Origin: Candidatus Pacearchaeota archaeon
Lineage (GTDB): Archaea > Nanoarchaeota > Nanoarchaeia > Pacearchaeales > GW2011-AR1
Assembly (NCBI GenBank): GCA_002686195.1
Contig: NZAS01000044.1
Coordinates: 1 to 7,261, forward strand
Direction of reading: 5' to 3'
Length of the DNA: 7,261 nt
Position numbers and translations under genes: made by a program. The notes below the pieces were generated by a model. The model did not search any database, was not told where the DNA came from, and saw only the letters and a list, made by a program, of their open reading frames with translations. Of the stretch, positions 5,173-7,261 are shown one piece after another (the stretch's first letter is position 1; the number at the start of each line of letters is the position of its first letter).

Positions 5173-6282
5173 ATGGCAGGTAATTTTTTCACAGATATCT
5201 CAGAAGATGATAAAAGGACTAATGTATTAAGCACTATATCGTCCCCCGTATGGTCGGATGGTTCGGCGACATTGACGGCTTTTTATACTAGTTCTGTACA
5301 AAGTGGAAGCAGTGGCAATTATTACTATGATATATATAATAAAGCAGGGAGTGATTCTACTCGTCAAGTTCAGTTCGCAGTAGCGTATGGACATATTGAA
5401 GGTAGTGGTTCATTATCTACAAGTGATGGAAACAATCCATCAAAAGCTATATATCGACAGTTTAGGAATATTTGTCTACAAAATCCGACAAGTGGAACTC
5501 GATTTAATTTCGATGGTTCTTCGGGAGGAAAAACTGCAGGATCACGATTTGAGGCTGAAGATATTTTTGTAATCAATGTAAACAGAGCACGGTACAGAGA
5601 AAAGATAGATCCAGGAAACTGGGAACTTCATTTAAGTGGAAGTGTCCAGGCAAAGGGAGCAATAGGTAGTACTTCAAATATCATAAAACTTATTGACGAT
5701 AGTGAATCTACATCAGATTCAACTGTAAAGTCATCACAACGAGTATTTAACATCGTTAGTGGTTCAATAGCAGGTGGAAGTACTTCAATAAAAACAAGTG
5801 GAGCAGCACAATCAGATGGAACTAATGGTTCATATGGACAATTTTATCCTGAACTTGGACTTATGGTGTTAAACGCACAAGCAGTTTCAGCATCTTTAGA
5901 AGTTTCTGGTTCATCTGGTATAAAACTAACTCGATCAGGTGGGGCTAATAATAATACTTCATTCGAATTAGTAGAGGCTCTTCAGCCAGACGAGAACGGC
6001 ACTGGTTATTTCAGAGCACGTAGAGAAGAACAAATCAAGTCTTCTCATTATTTTTGTAGAGTAACATCTGACCAGTATAACTATAGTCAAAATCCAACTT
6101 ATTTTACGGGTTCTAACGCTGAATTACAAAATCCAAGTTTTGTTCAGGATCCAAAAGCGTATATTACTACGGTTGGACTTTACAATAATAATAATGAATT
6201 GTTAGCAGTAGCTAAGTTAAGTCAACCTCTGTTAAAATCGAAAGATAGAGAAGCTGTAATCAAAGTACGATTAGACTTTTAA
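5173..6282 (+). CDS. Virion structural protein, tandem paralogue A
   Basis: This 369-aa protein has AAGGAG (5160-5165), 7 nt before the ATG. It is homologous along its length to the next gene. Conserved landmarks are NVLS...WSD..ATLT.F (17-37), SGNYYYDIYN (47-56), VQFAVAYGH (66-74), the block NRARYREKIDPGNWELHL (137-154), KLIDD (162-166), FNIVSGSI (182-189), YGQFYPELG (211-219), RREEQIKSSHYFCR (283-296), SQNPTYFTG (305-313), and a C-terminal run YITTVGLY followed by LLAVAKLSQPLLK and ending VIKVRLDF. Such strand-rich ends with a final hydrophobic-LDF are familiar from phage baseplate and tail proteins, and T4 gp8 also ends in a similar strand (ILFTF); I treat that only as a loose analogy. There are no enzymatic motifs, signal peptide or membrane segment. 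A tail or baseplate component is the likeliest role. Confidence 0.85.
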   Translation: MAGNFFTDISEDDKRTNVLSTISSPVWSDGSATLTAFYTSSVQSGSSGNYYYDIYNKAGSDSTRQVQFAVAYGHIEGSGSLSTSDGNNPSKAIYRQFRNICLQNPTSGTRFNFDGSSGGKTAGSRFEAEDIFVINVNRARYREKIDPGNWELHLSGSVQAKGAIGSTSNIIKLIDDSESTSDSTVKSSQRVFNIVSGSIAGGSTSIKTSGAAQSDGTNGSYGQFYPELGLMVLNAQAVSASLEVSGSSGIKLTRSGGANNNTSFELVEALQPDENGTGYFRARREEQIKSSHYFCRVTSDQYNYSQNPTYFTGSNAELQNPSFVQDPKAYITTVGLYNNNNELLAVAKLSQPLLKSKDREAVIKVRLDF

Positions 6283-6300
6283 GGAAAGGAGAACCTTAAA
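6278..6300 (+). promoter_or_regulatory. Inverted repeat presenting the ribosome binding site in its loop
   Basis: TTTAAGG (6278-6284) is perfectly complementary to CCTTAAA (6294-6300). The 9-nt loop AAAGGAGAA contains the whole AGGAG site (6287-6291), 8 nt before ATG 6300. The stem includes the TAA stop of the upstream gene (6280-6282) and the first base of the start codon. A ribosome terminating on the first gene would open the stem next to the second start, so coupled translation is plausible. The stem is only 7 bp with two G-C pairs, so it may be weak. Confidence 0.4.
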
Positions 6301-7261
6301 TGTCTTTTAAATCTTTTGAAGAAAAGGACAAGATAGAAAATGTATTGAGCTCTGTAGCACAGGCCATGTGGTCAGATTCTACAGCAACTTTAACTACATT
6401 TTTTACCGGATCCGTACAGAATTCTAATAGTGGTAAATACTATTACGATATTCATGCCGAAGATGATCAAACTACAGATGTTCAGTTTGCTGTAACTTAT
6501 GGTCATTATGCTGGGTCTGGTTCAGAAGTCGGAATTACTGCAGGAAAAACCAATCCAACCAAGGCTATATATAGTCAATTAAAGCAACTTATACTTCCAC
6601 AAGAATCTACGAAATTTAATTTTCATGGAGAATCAGGAGTAAATTACTATAGCAACGATGTTTTCGCCATTGTTTGTAACAGAGCTCGCTATAGAGAAAA
6701 AATGGATCCTGGAAATTGGGAATTACATTTAAAGAGAATTGGTAGTGGAAGTGGTGATGTATCACAGAGTGTTGTGAAATTAATTGATGATAGTGACTCT
6801 CGAACAGATTTTCGTAAAGGACAGGCCCGTAGAGAATTTAATATTGTTTCGGGTTCAATAGTAAATGGAATACATCAAACTGCATCACAATCTATGGCAT
6901 TAACAAGTTTTGGTTCATATGGAACTTTTTATCCAGAAATGGGTATTTTACTTTTAAATCCTAATAGAATATGTTCTGGATCAGGTAAACCAACTGGAAG
7001 TGTTGTTGGTCCACTTGGAACAAGTGGAACTTCTAATGATTTAAACCATAGAAAATTGTTTACTTCTATAAAAAGTGGTTCATATTTTGCATCAAGAAGA
7101 GAAGAAGTTAAACGAAGTTCTTATTATTTTTGTAGAATACCATTTAACGAGTTTAATCACAGTCAAAATCCATCTTATTTTACTGGAACAAACGCTGAAA
7201 TATTTAATCGTTCTTTTATCACAGAACCTAGATCTTATATTACATCAGTAGGACTTTATAA
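6300..7261 (+). CDS. Virion structural protein, tandem paralogue B, 3'-truncated
   Basis: The frame is open from ATG 6300 to the last base; 320 codons are visible and the gene continues past the window. It opens MSFKSFEEKDKIENVLSS and follows paralogue A throughout: WSDSTATLTTFFTGSVQ, YYYDI, VQFAVTYGH, NRARYREKMDPGNWELHL (127-144, 17 of 18 residues identical to A), KLIDDSDS, FNIVSGSI, YGTFYPEMG, RREEVKRSSYYFCR, SQNPSYFTGTNAE and YITSVGLY at the cut edge. Judged by A, only about 30-40 residues should be missing. The two differ most in the segments between FYPE(L/M)G and the RREE block and in the loop before the NRARYRE block. It lies 17 nt after A with a strong AAGGAG-type site. Retention of two diverged copies suggests a hetero-oligomer or two related positions in the particle. 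Confidence 0.85.
   Translation, partial: MSFKSFEEKDKIENVLSSVAQAMWSDSTATLTTFFTGSVQNSNSGKYYYDIHAEDDQTTDVQFAVTYGHYAGSGSEVGITAGKTNPTKAIYSQLKQLILPQESTKFNFHGESGVNYYSNDVFAIVCNRARYREKMDPGNWELHLKRIGSGSGDVSQSVVKLIDDSDSRTDFRKGQARREFNIVSGSIVNGIHQTASQSMALTSFGSYGTFYPEMGILLLNPNRICSGSGKPTGSVVGPLGTSGTSNDLNHRKLFTSIKSGSYFASRREEVKRSSYYFCRIPFNEFNHSQNPSYFTGTNAEIFNRSFITEPRSYITSVGLY

Overview
This is an AT-rich window in which every convincing gene lies on the + strand. The genes are packed head to tail with gaps of 7 to 114 nt, and nearly all have a clear AAGGA(G)-type ribosome binding site. There are no recognisable replication, metabolism or RNA genes. The proteins are Ser/Thr/Gly/Asn-rich, beta-type, repetitive and paralogous, and one carries a PKD (Ig-like) domain. 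This is the look of a virion-structure operon (tail, baseplate, fibre or decoration proteins) of a large tailed bacteriophage (Caudoviricetes). A marine, T4-like relative is my best guess, from memory of similar protein families in marine phage contigs. No terminase, capsid, portal or sheath gene is present to fix the lineage, so the host and phage group remain inference.

Layout. (1) 2-1639: 3' part of a large structural protein whose start lies upstream of the window; it carries a central array of ~32-34-residue repeats. (2) 1754-4320: four consecutive genes (307, 230, 109 and 184 aa) that share a ~90-residue N-terminal module containing KFALGDDEIDYxLWD. The first two also share a C-terminal module (T-x-I-x-[IV]TG-x-x-SGA then alternating V). 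(3) 4349-5109: two small genes, a PKD domain with a Gly/Asn/Lys-rich tail and a free-standing copy of the C-terminal module with a Lys/Glu/Gln tail. Together with the 184-aa gene they look like one modular protein that has been interrupted and split into three separately started pieces. (4) 5173-7261: two tandem paralogues (369 aa, and at least 320 aa running off the end) of another structural family, joined by a 17-nt gap in which the ribosome binding site sits in the loop of a small inverted repeat.

How they may work together. The repeated common N-module with changing C-terminal parts suggests a set of interchangeable proteins that dock on the same virion site and display different outer domains. 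The split PKD gene group would be the most recently remodelled member. The paralogous pair downstream suggests a hetero-oligomeric tail or baseplate component. No function is proven by sequence alone; the homology between genes in the window is directly visible, while the virion roles are inferred.
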